A stretch of 64,000 bases of DNA from Aminobacter anthyllidis (GTDB lineage: Bacteria; Pseudomonadota; Alphaproteobacteria; Rhizobiales; Rhizobiaceae). The notes under the pieces are model-generated. The model saw only the letters and a list, made by a program, of their open reading frames with translations, did no database searches and had not been told where the DNA came from. Both the position numbers and the translations under genes were made by a program. The DNA is taken from NCBI RefSeq assembly GCF_018555685.1, contig NZ_JAFLWW010000002.1, forward strand, positions 62,001-126,000, read 5' to 3'. This document shows, in pieces, positions 1 through 8,964 of the stretch (positions are counted from its first letter, which is position 1; every line of letters begins with the position of its first letter).

Positions 1-29
1 GGCTGAACGCTTCGGATTGGACAGGGCGC

Positions 30-467
30 TCATTCGCATTGATACTGGCTGAGCGCCCATTCGTTGGTCACAGACAGCAGGTCGGCGATCTTCCATTCGC
101 CATCGACCTTCTTCAGTTTCCACTGCATGCGATGCGGCTCGCCCGCCGCCATGAAGGCCGCTACCACGATCGCCGTATCGCCGGTCTCCGACCCGATGAT
201 CTTCAGGGTCTTGTCGAGCTCTGCCTTGTCGTAGGCGACGCTGTCGAGCGGCATGTTGGTATCAATGCAATCGCCCTGCTCCGATTTCTCAAGCCGGTCG
301 CGCGCATCGAACACCGCCTTGGCCGGGTCGACGAAGCGGCCGCGCTCGGCCGGATCGAGTTCGAGCCCGATGCGGTCGTAGAACGGCTTGACGGCTTCAA
401 CGGCAGTCCCAGCCATGGCCGGCGTGACCAGCAAGGGCAGGATGACGGTGGCAAAAGCAGCTTTCAT
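30..467 (-). CDS. Small exported protein, DUF3828-like, unknown function
   Basis: A 145-residue protein with a clear N-terminal signal peptide: a short MKAAF start, a hydrophobic stretch, and a probable signal-peptidase site after AMA near residue 20. The mature part begins with a PFYDRIG segment and ends with a WKI-DLLS segment, a layout that recalls the DUF3828 family of small secreted proteins. I chose the start at 467 because the frame upstream of it only adds residues that would spoil the signal peptide. It lies 41 bases downstream of the NTF2-like gene on the same strand and is probably cotranscribed with it and the MttB-family gene. No catalytic motif is visible. Confidence 0.7.
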   Translation of the reverse strand: MKAAFATVILPLLVTPAMAGTAVEAVKPFYDRIGLELDPAERGRFVDPAKAVFDARDRLEKSEQGDCIDTNMPLDSVAYDKAELDKTLKIIGSETGDTAIVVAAFMAAGEPHRMQWKLKKVDGEWKIADLLSVTNEWALSQYQCE

Positions 468-508
468 GGCGGCCTCGGCGTTGGATTGGCTGCCCTCAAT
501 ACCACGCA

Positions 509-916
509 TCATTGACGGCTGCCTTGCGCCGCAACGTCATCTTTCACCTCGACCCGCACGATCCTGCCCTGCGCATCGAAGTGGACCATCTCCTCGCCCG
601 ACCGGCTGAGACGCGCGCCGGTGAGGGCATGCGTCGCCTCGAGCCGCCAGCGCGACCATGCGGAGCGCGGCGACAGCGCAGCCACTGCCTCGTCCTTGGA
701 AATCTGGTCGCCATAGATCGCGAAATAGCCGCGAAAAGCCTCCATGATCGCGTCGCGGCCAGCAATCGTGCCGACTCCGTCCGAGACGTATTCAGCATCG
801 GGGACAAAGCAGGCCTCGATGGCCTTGAAGTCGAGAGCGTCGATCGCGGCGTGGTACTGCGTCAAGGCCGCAACCGGCTCGAATGGCTGATCGCGCGAAG
901 AGCCGTCGTCGACCAT
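509..916 (-). CDS. NTF2-like / SnoaL-like domain protein
   Basis: A 135-residue protein with the alpha-plus-beta cone pattern of the NTF2/SnoaL superfamily: an N-terminal helix around PVAALTQYHAAIDALD, then FVPDAEYVSDG, GRDAIMEAFRGYF and a C-terminal strand FDAQGRIVRVEV. Such proteins are small ligand-binding folds, isomerases or accessory subunits, and function cannot be assigned from fold alone. The start at 916 shares one base with the stop of the MttB-family gene (TGATG), so translation is probably coupled and the two proteins may act in the same pathway. A longer in-frame upstream extension exists but overlaps the methyltransferase gene and has no family support. Confidence 0.75.
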   Translation of the reverse strand: MVDDGSSRDQPFEPVAALTQYHAAIDALDFKAIEACFVPDAEYVSDGVGTIAGRDAIMEAFRGYFAIYGDQISKDEAVAALSPRSAWSRWRLEATHALTGARLSRSGEEMVHFDAQGRIVRVEVKDDVAAQGSRQ

Positions 917-2481
917 CAATACCACGCGTCTTCCATCGACGCCTTCTTGCGCGTCATGAACTCCTGCAGCGCCTCGTCGATGCCGGGATCGAGCGGCGGC
1001 GCCTCGTATTCGGCGAGCATCGTCTTCCAGCGCTTGTTGGCGCGGGTGGCCGCGTCGGAAGAGCCTGCCGCCTCCCATTTTTCATAAGGCTCGTTGTCGG
1101 CGATCGCCGAATCCCAGAAAGCCGTCTCGTAGTTCTGCATCGTGTGGGCGCAGCCGAAGAAATGACTGCCGGGCCCGACTTCCTTGAAAGCGTCGAGCGC
1201 CAGCTGGTTGTCGTCGATCTTCACGCCGTCGAGATAGGTGTGCAGCGCGCCGCAGAAATCGGCGTCCATGACGAACTTCTCGTAGGACATCGACAACAGC
1301 CCGTCGAGGAAGCCGGCCGAATGCAGGATGAAGTTGGCGCCGCAATGCACCGCCGCCAGCATCGACATGGTGCCCTCGTTCATGGCGTGGGCGTCGGGCA
1401 GCTTCGAGGTGGTGAAATTGCCGGAGCAGCGCAACGGCAGGTTCAGCCTTCTCGCCAGTTGCCCGATGACCATCGAGCCGATGGCCGGTTCCGGCGTGCC
1501 GAAGGTCGGTGAGCCCGAGCGTAGCGACATGGACGAGAGGAAGTTGCCGAAGATGACCGGCGCGCCGGGCCGCTCGAGCTGGGTCAGGGCGCAGCCAGCC
1601 ATGGTCTCGGCCAACGACTGGGCGATGGCACCGGCATTGGTGACCGGGCCCATGGCGCCGCCGAGGATGAAGGGCACGATGACCGCCGCCTGGTTGGCGC
1701 GGGCATAGGCACGCAGCGCCGTTGTCATGGTCGCGTCCCAGACCAGCGGCGAGTTGACGTTGACGTTGCCGAGGATGACGCAATTCTCGTCGGTGAATTT
1801 TTCGCCGAAGACAATGCGGGCCATGTCGATGGAATCCTCGGCACGGCTTTCCGACGTCACCGAGCCCATGAAGCCGCGGTCGGAATAGCGGATGTGGCTG
1901 TAGACCATGTCGAGATGGCGCTTGTTCACAGGCACGTCGACCGGCTCGCAGATCGTACCGCCGGAATGATGCAGCCAGGGCGATGCCTGCGCCAGCTTCA
2001 CGAAATTGCGGAAGTCCTCGATGGTACCGTAGCGGCGGCCCTTGTCGAGATCCATGACAAAGGGCGAGCCATAGGCCGGAGAGAAGACGACGCTCTTGCC
2101 GCCGATTTCGACCGAACTTGCGGGGTTTCGCGCATGCTGGGTGAAGGCCGCAGGCGCGGTCTTGAGTAGCTCGCGGAGCAGGCCGGGCTCGAACTTGACC
2201 AGCACACCCTCGACCTTGGCCCCTGCCCGCCGCCAGTGGTCGAGCGCCACGGGATCGTCGCGGAACTCGATGCCGATTTCGGCGAGGATACGATCGGCAG
2301 TCTGCTCGACGCGAACCAGATTTTCCTCCGACAGGATGTCATATGTCGGGATGTTCCTGACGATATAGGGCCGGCCATGCGCCTCCGGCCCATGCGAACG
2401 CTGCTCCCGGCGGGCGTTGCGGCCGCCGCGCTCGCGCCGCTTGGCGGGTTCGCTGGGTGCTTCGGCTGTGGCAACGCTCAT
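916..2481 (-). CDS. Trimethylamine methyltransferase (MttB) superfamily protein
   Basis: A 521-residue member of the MttB family (COG5598). Archaeal members transfer a methyl group from trimethylamine to a corrinoid protein using pyrrolysine; bacterial members without pyrrolysine, such as the MtgB type, act on quaternary amines like glycine betaine or have unknown substrates. Here there is no in-frame TAG, so it is of the non-pyrrolysine type. Family-typical segments include the glycine-rich FILGGAMGPVTNAGA and the PTFGTPEPA stretch. The start at 2481 has a GGAG eight bases upstream; a longer frame to 2676 would run through the divergent regulator. No corrinoid protein gene lies nearby in this window. 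The divergent LysR gene is the likely regulator. Confidence 0.85.
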   Translation of the reverse strand: MSVATAEAPSEPAKRRERGGRNARREQRSHGPEAHGRPYIVRNIPTYDILSEENLVRVEQTADRILAEIGIEFRDDPVALDHWRRAGAKVEGVLVKFEPGLLRELLKTAPAAFTQHARNPASSVEIGGKSVVFSPAYGSPFVMDLDKGRRYGTIEDFRNFVKLAQASPWLHHSGGTICEPVDVPVNKRHLDMVYSHIRYSDRGFMGSVTSESRAEDSIDMARIVFGEKFTDENCVILGNVNVNSPLVWDATMTTALRAYARANQAAVIVPFILGGAMGPVTNAGAIAQSLAETMAGCALTQLERPGAPVIFGNFLSSMSLRSGSPTFGTPEPAIGSMVIGQLARRLNLPLRCSGNFTTSKLPDAHAMNEGTMSMLAAVHCGANFILHSAGFLDGLLSMSYEKFVMDADFCGALHTYLDGVKIDDNQLALDAFKEVGPGSHFFGCAHTMQNYETAFWDSAIADNEPYEKWEAAGSSDAATRANKRWKTMLAEYEAPPLDPGIDEALQEFMTRKKASMEDAWY

Positions 2482-2554
2482 GTCGGGCTCCAGATCGCTC
2501 TGACATGAAGCTAGCCTTTGGATCGCGTGCTGTGACGCTTGAAAATCCTCATGA

Positions 2555-2579
2555 TTTGCATAAGCATGGCTTATGCAAA
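2555..2579. promoter_or_regulatory. Perfect palindrome, probable LysR operator overlapping the lysR start codon
   Basis: Two 11-base arms, TTTGCATAAGC and GCTTATGCAAA, separated by ATG, form a perfect inverted repeat in the 91-base space between the divergent MttB-family and LysR genes. It contains the T-N11-A spacing expected of LysR-type operators. The right arm contains the regulator's own start codon at 2573-2575, so binding here could block both initiation of lysR expression and the divergent promoter. That it binds this LysR protein is inference. Confidence 0.6.
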
Positions 2580-3475
2580 GCCTTCGCCACCTGCTACCCT
2601 CCGCGGGCAGCCTGATCGTCTTCGAAGCCGCCGGGCGGCTGGCGAGCTTCACCGCCGCCGGCCGCGAGCTCGGCATGACCCAAGCCGCCGTTTCTTATGC
2701 GATCCGCGGACTTGAAGACCAATTTGGCGCCAAGCTGTTCCAGCGCCGGCACAGACAGGTGCTGCTGACGGAAGCCGGCGAACGTTTCCATGCCGATGTC
2801 ACGCTCGGCCTGTCACATATCCGCAAGTCGGCGGAGGAGCTCAGGGCACGCGCCGGCGGCATGCATGTGACGCTGTCGGCCTCTACGGCCTTTGCCTCGT
2901 TCTGGATGATGCCACGTCTGCAGAAGTTCCGCGACGACCTGCCCGGCATCGACCTGCGTATCCAGACAGCCGATCGCGACCTCGACCTGGTGGCGGAGGG
3001 CATCCCTTTGGGCATTCGCGGCGGCGGCGCCTCTGACTGGCCGGACTATGAACTGGCCCCGATTGCCGGCGAGGAGGTCTATCCCGTCGCCGGCCCGGCC
3101 TATCTGGCGCGTGCCGGCACGCCAATGACACCTGCGGAAATGACCCTGCACCACCTGATCCATCTCGAAGAACCCTATCGCCCGGCCGCGACCTGGAACG
3201 AATGGTTCCAGTCAGCCGGTCTCAACGGCGCGGTTGCCAAGCGCGGGCTGGTCATCAACGACTATGTGCTTGTCATCCAGGCGGTCATGGAAGGCCAGGG
3301 CATCGCGCTCGGCTGGCGCCACCTCACCGACCGGCTGATATCAGCTGGGCTTCTGGTCAGGCTTTCCGACCACGTGATGACGACAGGCAAGGGCTTCCAT
3401 GTGGCGTGGCCGAGGAACCGCACCCTCACTGAAAGCGCGGAGAAGGTGCGCGACTGGCTGGCGGCGCAGGCGTGA
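2573..3475 (+). CDS. LysR-family transcriptional regulator, GcvA-like
   Basis: A 300-residue LysR-type regulator. The winged helix-turn-helix occupies about residues 8-65, with [24 protein letters not shown] as the core region, followed by a linker helix and a substrate-binding domain with the GIALGWRHL segment typical of the GcvA-like group. It is divergent from the MttB-family gene and probably controls it in response to a ligand related to that pathway. The start was chosen because homologues begin a few residues before the helix-turn-helix. No Shine-Dalgarno sequence is visible before it; the start codon lies inside the operator-like palindrome. Confidence 0.88.
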   Translation: MQSLRHLLPSAGSLIVFEAAGRLASFTAAGRELGMTQAAVSYAIRGLEDQFGAKLFQRRHRQVLLTEAGERFHADVTLGLSHIRKSAEELRARAGGMHVTLSASTAFASFWMMPRLQKFRDDLPGIDLRIQTADRDLDLVAEGIPLGIRGGGASDWPDYELAPIAGEEVYPVAGPAYLARAGTPMTPAEMTLHHLIHLEEPYRPAATWNEWFQSAGLNGAVAKRGLVINDYVLVIQAVMEGQGIALGWRHLTDRLISAGLLVRLSDHVMTTGKGFHVAWPRNRTLTESAEKVRDWLAAQA

Positions 3476-3517
3476 GGCGCTGCGTGTTGTGCCGCCCCTT
3501 GTTGGCACTGTCGCGCC

Positions 3518-3640
3518 GCCCCTCATCCTCCTGCCGGGACCTTCTCCCCGTAAACGGGCGAAGGGGCAAGCGGCGCCGTTGCGGCCAACCTCCTTCTCCC
3601 CGTATTTCACGGGGAGAAGGTCCGGCAGGGGATGAGGGGC
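3518..3640. repeat. Palindromic intergenic repeat (RIME-like)
   Basis: The 272-base gap before mutL holds a large imperfect palindrome. The left arm (3518-3551, starting GCCCCTCATCCTCCTGCCGG) is matched by the right arm (3609-3640, ending GGGGATGAGGGGC). Inside it is a perfect hairpin, CCTTCTCCCCGT and ACGGGGAGAAGG with a five-base loop, at 3592-3620. This agrees with the rhizobial intergenic mosaic elements that are dispersed in these genomes. It may fold in transcripts reading through from lysR and act as a terminator-like or processing structure. Confidence 0.7.
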
Positions 3641-3747
3641 AGAGCTGCCATGACCGCAAAAGCGGATGTCCACCAATCCGCTGTGGACGGTCCCGCGCGC
3701 CGCAATGCACCTGTCCCGGCGCAACCGAATCCCGCTATAGTCCTGCC

Positions 3748-5592
3748 ATGCCCATTCGCCAGCTTTCCGAGACAATGATCAACCAGATCGCCGCCGGCGA
3801 GGTCGTCGAACGGCCGGCCAGCGTGGTCAAGGAACTGGTCGAGAACGCGCTCGACGCCGGTGCCTCGCGCATCGAGGTGGCGACATCAGGCGGCGGGCTC
3901 AATCTGATCCGCGTCGTCGACGACGGTTCGGGCATGCCCGAAGAAGAGCTTTCGCTGGCGATCTCACGCCATTGCACCTCAAAGCTCGGCGAAGACATTC
4001 TCGACATCCGCTCGCTCGGCTTCCGCGGCGAGGCTTTGCCGTCGATCGGCTCGGTATCGAAGCTCGCCATCCGTTCGCGAACGCGCCAGGCCGACAGCGG
4101 CGCAGAAATCTCGGTCGAGGGCGGGCGCGTGTCGGGCGTGCGTCCGGCGCCAGGCAATCGCGGCACCACAGTCGAGGTGCGCGACCTGTTCTACGCCACG
4201 CCCGCCCGGCTCAAGTTCATGAAGACCGAGCGCGCCGAGGCAACGGCAATCGCCGATACCGTCAAGCGCATTGCGATTGCCTTCCCCGCCGTGCGCTTCA
4301 CTCTGTCGGGTACCGACCGCTCGACGCTGGAACTTTCGGCGACTTCCGATGAAGTCGAAGGCAGACTTGCCCGCATCGCCCAGGTGATGGGCACGGATTT
4401 TCCCGACAATTCGATCGTCATCGATGCGGCGCGGGAGAGCGTTCGGCTCGAGGGCCATGTCTCGATCCCGTCCTACACCAGGGGCAACGCGCTGCAGCAA
4501 TATGCCTATGTCAACGGCCGGCCGGTGCGCGACAAGCTGATCGCCTCGGCGATACGCGGCGCCTATGCCGACGTTCTGCCGCGCGACCGCCATGCGGTGA
4601 CTGTGCTGTTCCTGACGCTCGACCCGGCCTATGTCGACGTCAACGTGCATCCGGCCAAGGCCGATGTGCGCTTTCGCGATCCCGGACTGGTGCGCGGCCT
4701 GATCGTCGGTGCGATCCGCCAGGCGCTTGCCAATGCCGGCATCCGGCCGGCGACGACCGGCACGCAGGCGATGATGGGGGCATTCCGGCCGGGAACCACC
4801 ACCTACGGCCACCCTGGTCCAGCCAACGGCCATCGCGCCTACAATCCGGATTTCCGTGCCGCAGCCTCGACAAACTATGATCCGCAACGCTCGCCATTCC
4901 GGCCGCTCGACGCCGGCTTCGCCGAGGCAGCACAGGCGCACTTCGACACCGGACCGCTGCATAGCGCCGATGCCCGCGCCGGCCAGGCCGAGGTGGTTGA
5001 AGCGCTGCTGCAGACCGAACTGGGTGCCGCGCGAGCGCAGGTCCATGAAAGCTACATCGTCGCCCAGACCAGCGACTCGCTCGTCATCGTCGACCAGCAC
5101 GCTGCCCATGAGCGCCTTGTCTATGAGGCGCTGAAGAACGCGCTGCATTCGCGCCCGATCCCCTCGCAGATGCTGTTGCTGCCCGAGATCGTCGATCTGC
5201 CGGAGGAAGACGCCGAGCGGCTGGCACTGCATTCCGAAACACTTGCCCGCTTCGGCCTCGGCGTCGAACGTTTCGGCCCCGGAGCGGTGGCCGTGCGCGA
5301 AACGCCTGCAATGCTTGGCGAAACCGATGTCACCCAGCTGGTGCGCGACCTCGCCGACGAAATAGCCGACAGCGACACCGCTGATACGCTGAAGGAGCGG
5401 CTGCATGCGATTGCCGCCACCATGGCCTGCCACGGGTCGGTGCGGTCAGGCCGCCGGCTGCGGCCCGAGGAGATGAACGCGCTGCTTCGCCAGATGGAGG
5501 CGACGCCGGGATCGGGCACCTGCAACCACGGGCGCCCGACCTATATCGAACTCAAGCTGGCCGACATCGAAAAGCTGTTCGGACGCAGGTAG
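3748..5592 (+). CDS. mutL: DNA mismatch repair protein MutL
   Basis: A 614-residue MutL. The GHKL ATPase domain shows NALDAGA (residues 33-39), DDGSGMP (58-64) and GFRGEALPS (91-99). The C-terminal domain has the DQHAAHE endonuclease motif at about residue 449, followed by an ACHGSVRSG motif and a CNHGRPT motif. These are the metal-binding signatures of nicking MutL proteins found in bacteria that lack MutH, so this MutL should cut the new strand after MutS recognises a mismatch. The start at 3748 matches the conserved [20 protein letters not shown] beginning; upstream in-frame sequence lies in the palindromic repeat and is not coding. Confidence 0.97.
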   Translation: MPIRQLSETMINQIAAGEVVERPASVVKELVENALDAGASRIEVATSGGGLNLIRVVDDGSGMPEEELSLAISRHCTSKLGEDILDIRSLGFRGEALPSIGSVSKLAIRSRTRQADSGAEISVEGGRVSGVRPAPGNRGTTVEVRDLFYATPARLKFMKTERAEATAIADTVKRIAIAFPAVRFTLSGTDRSTLELSATSDEVEGRLARIAQVMGTDFPDNSIVIDAARESVRLEGHVSIPSYTRGNALQQYAYVNGRPVRDKLIASAIRGAYADVLPRDRHAVTVLFLTLDPAYVDVNVHPAKADVRFRDPGLVRGLIVGAIRQALANAGIRPATTGTQAMMGAFRPGTTTYGHPGPANGHRAYNPDFRAAASTNYDPQRSPFRPLDAGFAEAAQAHFDTGPLHSADARAGQAEVVEALLQTELGAARAQVHESYIVAQTSDSLVIVDQHAAHERLVYEALKNALHSRPIPSQMLLLPEIVDLPEEDAERLALHSETLARFGLGVERFGPGAVAVRETPAMLGETDVTQLVRDLADEIADSDTADTLKERLHAIAATMACHGSVRSGRRLRPEEMNALLRQMEATPGSGTCNHGRPTYIELKLADIEKLFGRR

Positions 5593-5596
5593 CTTA

Positions 5597-6502
5597 TCAA
5601 CGCTTGAGATTGACCAGCACCACGCCGGCCAGCGCCAGCGCGCCGCCGAGGATGCCAAACAGGCCGGGGGTCTCGCCGAGCCAGAAAAAGCCGATCGCAA
5701 CAGCCACCGGCGGCACGCAATACATGAAGTTGGAGGCGCGCGACGCAGGCAGTCGCGACAGGGCCACCGACCAGCTGGCATAGGCGATCAGGCTCGGCAC
5801 GATGCCGAGATAGATGACCGACCAGAAGGGTTCGGCATCGGCGACCGACATCTGGGCAAGGCCGTTGGGCAGTGCCGGCGCCAGGAAAAGCGCGCCGAGG
5901 ATCATGTTCCAGGCCGAGACGGTGAGCGGCCGATGGCGGCTGTACAGCCGCTTCTGGACGATGCTGCTGAGCGAGGTGCACAGCGCCGAGCCCAGGATCA
6001 GCAAGGCGCCGGTGTTGAAGGTCAGCCCCTGCCCCTCGCCGAGCGCGATGATGCCGATGCCGGCAAATGACAGGAAGGTGCCGACCCAGGCAAGCACTGG
6101 GAAGCGCTCGCCGAGCAGGATCATCGCCAAGACGGCGGTGATGATCGGATTGACGTTGATGATGAAGCTCGCCGCACCCGCCGAGACGGTCATCTCGCCA
6201 TAGTTCAGCAGGACCGTATAAAGCGCGATGAAGACGGCGCCACCGAAGGCAAAGCGCCAGAGTTCATTCAACGCCGGCAAGGCTGGGCGCAGAACCATCA
6301 GGTAGATCGCCGACGGCACCGCGGCGATGGCGAAGCGCAGCGCGCCAAGCTCTATCGGATCGATGGCGCTCAGCCCGGCGCGGATGGCGGGAAAGGACGA
6401 GGCCCAGCCGACGATCGTCACGACCACTGCGAGCACGGTCACGGCGGAAGCCCGCTGTGTCGGATTCGACGTGCCGGTCTGGGTGCTGGTCTGGACGGTC
6501 AT
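5597..6502 (-). CDS. EamA/DMT-family transporter
   Basis: A 301-residue membrane protein with about ten hydrophobic segments arranged as two EamA repeats (about residues 20-145 and 160-300), the pattern of the drug/metabolite transporter superfamily. Members export amino acids, purines, amines or drugs; substrate cannot be told from sequence. The second repeat has the characteristic late segment FFWLGETPGLFGILGGALALAGV. It is convergent with mutL, with stops four bases apart, and divergent from the LysR gene at 6591, which is the obvious candidate regulator. Confidence 0.88.
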   Translation of the reverse strand: MTVQTSTQTGTSNPTQRASAVTVLAVVVTIVGWASSFPAIRAGLSAIDPIELGALRFAIAAVPSAIYLMVLRPALPALNELWRFAFGGAVFIALYTVLLNYGEMTVSAGAASFIINVNPIITAVLAMILLGERFPVLAWVGTFLSFAGIGIIALGEGQGLTFNTGALLILGSALCTSLSSIVQKRLYSRHRPLTVSAWNMILGALFLAPALPNGLAQMSVADAEPFWSVIYLGIVPSLIAYASWSVALSRLPASRASNFMYCVPPVAVAIGFFWLGETPGLFGILGGALALAGVVLVNLKR

Positions 6503-6590
6503 GGCTGGGCCTCGTCAGTTTGGGTCTGGCCTAGATTTCCCTGACGCGGAGCTGATTGACAAACGAATAAATCGAGGCTCAGCTGTGAGC

Positions 6591-7517
6591 ATGGATCACA
6601 GCTCAGAACAGATGCTCCCCCTCGAAACCTTGCGTGCCTTCCAGGCGGCGGCGCGCAGCGGCAGCTTCTCGGCGGCAGCCGAAAAGCTCAACATGACCCA
6701 TGGCGCGATCAGCCGGCAGGTCGCCAAGCTCGAGGACTGGCTCGGGCTCAGGCTGTTCGAGCGCGGCGCGCGCGGCGTGACGCTGACGCTCGAAGGCCAG
6801 CGGCTGCACCTGCGCGCCAGCGAGGCGTTCTCGCTGATATCGGATACCACCGACCGGTGGGTCGAGCCGCGCGGCACCGCTGTCGTGCGGCTGACTTCCA
6901 TCCCGTCCATCGCCAGCCTGTGGCTGATGCCGCGCCTGTCGGAACTCGAAGCCGGCGCGCCAAAACTGCGCGTGGTGCTCGACATCGACATCCGCCAGGC
7001 CGATCTCGCCGACGAGGGCATCGACCTGTCCATTCGCTGTGGACGCGGCAAGATCCCGGGCCGCATCTCAACGCAGCTGTTCGAGGAGCACTGCTTTCCC
7101 ATCGCCGCGCCGGATCTTGCGGCCCGCATCGGCAAAGGTAACGCCGAAAGGCTGCTGGACTTCCCGCTGATCCACGATTCCGACGCGTCGAGCTGGCGCG
7201 CCTGGTTCAGCACCCACGGCCTCGACTACCGCCCTCGCCCGCAGGACCGCCGCTTCGAGGACTACAATCTGGTGCTGTCGGCGGCGAGCCATGGCCTTGG
7301 GATCGCACTTGCGCGTCCGCCGCTCACCGAAAACCAGCTGAAGGCGGGCCATCTCGTCGTCGTCGACGAGCACCGCGCGCTGAACCCGGTCTCCTACTGG
7401 CTCGACCGCCCGCAGGGACGGCCCAGAAGTGCTGCGGCTGAACTGGCGCGTCGCATCGGCCACCATGCTAAGCTAGCGCCAGAGACGGTCGAGCGGTTCC
7501 TCTCTGAAGACAGGTAG
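6591..7517 (+). CDS. LysR-family transcriptional regulator
   Basis: A 308-residue LysR-type regulator with the helix-turn-helix at about residues 10-68 (core AAEKLNMTHGAISRQVAKLE) and a GcvA-like effector-binding domain ending in a GIALARPPL segment. It is transcribed away from the EamA exporter gene, with 88 bases between the starts, so it probably controls that exporter and itself. The ATG at 6591 was chosen; a second in-frame ATG seven codons on (6612) is possible, and the longer reading frame upstream overlaps the exporter and has no support. Confidence 0.86.
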   Translation: MDHSSEQMLPLETLRAFQAAARSGSFSAAAEKLNMTHGAISRQVAKLEDWLGLRLFERGARGVTLTLEGQRLHLRASEAFSLISDTTDRWVEPRGTAVVRLTSIPSIASLWLMPRLSELEAGAPKLRVVLDIDIRQADLADEGIDLSIRCGRGKIPGRISTQLFEEHCFPIAAPDLAARIGKGNAERLLDFPLIHDSDASSWRAWFSTHGLDYRPRPQDRRFEDYNLVLSAASHGLGIALARPPLTENQLKAGHLVVVDEHRALNPVSYWLDRPQGRPRSAAAELARRIGHHAKLAPETVERFLSEDR

Positions 7518-7653
7518 CTTGACCTCCGACATTTTGTGACCGTAAAAGCCGGGCACTGCACGGCACGCCCTTCTTAATGGGCCCAAGAAACTGTAGATTT
7601 CAGGTCCAGGCGATGGCGCCGGCGATCGGCACAGGGAGATTGAGCGAAAGCCC

Positions 7654-7887
7654 ATGATGAACCGTTTCGAAGGCCCCGGCGCACGCGAAGCCCGCATCCG
7701 CTATCTCGACGGCGATTTCCAGGTGACGAGCCCCGGCTCCTTCGTGCGCTGCGCGGTGACGGGCGACTTGATCCCGCTGGACGAGCTCAAATACTGGAGC
7801 GTCGCCCGCCAGGAGCCTTACCGCGATGCCGCGGTTTCGCTTTCGCGCGAAATCGACATGAACCCGGACCTGCGCACGCGCAAATAG
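7654..7887 (+). CDS. DUF2093 domain-containing protein
   Basis: A 77-residue protein that is nearly all DUF2093: the core is RIRYLDGDFQV, then FVRCAVTGDLIPLDELKYWSV, with Cys and the TG-IPL-LKYW pattern conserved. The family is restricted to alphaproteobacteria and has no known function. Two ATG codons are adjacent (7654 and 7657). It is convergent with lpxK, a neighbour it keeps in related genomes, but a role in lipid A synthesis is not established. Confidence 0.88.
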   Translation: MMNRFEGPGAREARIRYLDGDFQVTSPGSFVRCAVTGDLIPLDELKYWSVARQEPYRDAAVSLSREIDMNPDLRTRK

Positions 7888-7936
7888 CGCCCGTCAGGAT
7901 CTCGCCCGTCAGCCCGTAATCTTCAGCCGGATATCT

Positions 7937-8962
7937 TCAACCTGATATCTTGCGCCGCCGCCAGGCTTCGAGCGTCTCACTGATGATGCGCTCGGGCGCG
8001 TTCTCGATGTCGAAGACCGCGTCGATCTCCAGCACGTTCAGGTTTTCCAGGAATTCGGGTGACGCCGCACCATGGCGCAGCCTGGCCGCGTCCTTGGACG
8101 TGGTGACCAGCTCGAGCTCGCCGGCGCGGGCGGCGGTGGCAAGGTCCTCGAGCTCGTCCGGCAGGTAGAAATGATGGTCGGCGAACGGATGCGCCAAGAC
8201 CACCGTAGCGCCGGCCTTGGTCAGAGTGGCGAAGAACTTTTCCGGGTGGCCGATGCCGGCGAAAGCGAGGAACCGGCGGCCAGCGAAAGCCTTCTTACCA
8301 CGGGGACGCGCAATCGCGGCAAAGACCGGCTTGCCGGCGCGCGCTGCCTGGCGAACCACCGCATCGGCCTTTTCGCCCTCGCCCATCTTGAGCACGGCGT
8401 CGGCGAACCTGAGCTGGTCGATCAGCCGCGCCCGCATCGGCCCGCCCGGGATGACGTGTCCGTTGCCCAGGCCGTAGCGGGCATCGACGACGATCAGCGC
8501 ATAGTCGATGTGGATGCGCGCGCTCTGGAAGCCATCATCCATGATGAGGAAGTTGCAGCCGCGCTCAATCAGCATCCGCGCGCCGGCGGCCCGATTGGCA
8601 GAGACCGCAACCAGCGCATGTTCGGCCAGAAGCAGCGGCTCGTCGCCGACATGCTTGGCACTGTCATGATGGGCGTCGACGATGTGCGGTTCGGCAAAGC
8701 TGCCGCCATGCCCGCGCGACAGGAAGCCGGGCACCAGCTGCATCCGCTTGGCCTGTCTGGCGAGCGCGATGGCGACCGGGGTCTTGCCTGTACCGCCGAC
8801 GGTGAAATTGCCAACGCACAGCACCGGCGCGTCCATCTTTTCGCGCTTGGCCGCCTTCATGCGCCGGCCCGCCACCAGGGCATAGAGCGCCGACGCCGGA
8901 TAGAGCGCAAAAGCGCGCCAATCCGGCTTTTCCCACCAGAAAGGAGGCGCTTCGCTGGCCAG
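7937..8962 (-). CDS. lpxK: Tetraacyldisaccharide 4'-kinase LpxK (probable CTG start)
   Basis: LpxK phosphorylates the 4' position of the tetraacyldisaccharide lipid A precursor at the inner membrane. The P-loop is GGTGKTP at about residues 56-62, preceded by GNF, and a DDGFQ segment follows. Family members start with a short region ending in a membrane anchor, and that region (ASEAPPFWWEKPDW, then a hydrophobic ALYPASALYALVAG) is encoded upstream of the first ATG or GTG codons. The only plausible start is CTG at 8962, five bases after a GGGAGG sequence, giving 341 residues. A start at GTG 8875 would delete the anchor. waaA ends three bases before it. Confidence 0.85.
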   Translation of the reverse strand: MASEAPPFWWEKPDWRAFALYPASALYALVAGRRMKAAKREKMDAPVLCVGNFTVGGTGKTPVAIALARQAKRMQLVPGFLSRGHGGSFAEPHIVDAHHDSAKHVGDEPLLLAEHALVAVSANRAAGARMLIERGCNFLIMDDGFQSARIHIDYALIVVDARYGLGNGHVIPGGPMRARLIDQLRFADAVLKMGEGEKADAVVRQAARAGKPVFAAIARPRGKKAFAGRRFLAFAGIGHPEKFFATLTKAGATVVLAHPFADHHFYLPDELEDLATAARAGELELVTTSKDAARLRHGAASPEFLENLNVLEIDAVFDIENAPERIISETLEAWRRRKISG

Positions 8963-8964
8963 AT

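Noticed and set aside
916-2481. Pyrrolysine codon in the MttB-family gene
   Set aside because: The frame has no internal TAG, so no pyrrolysine is encoded.
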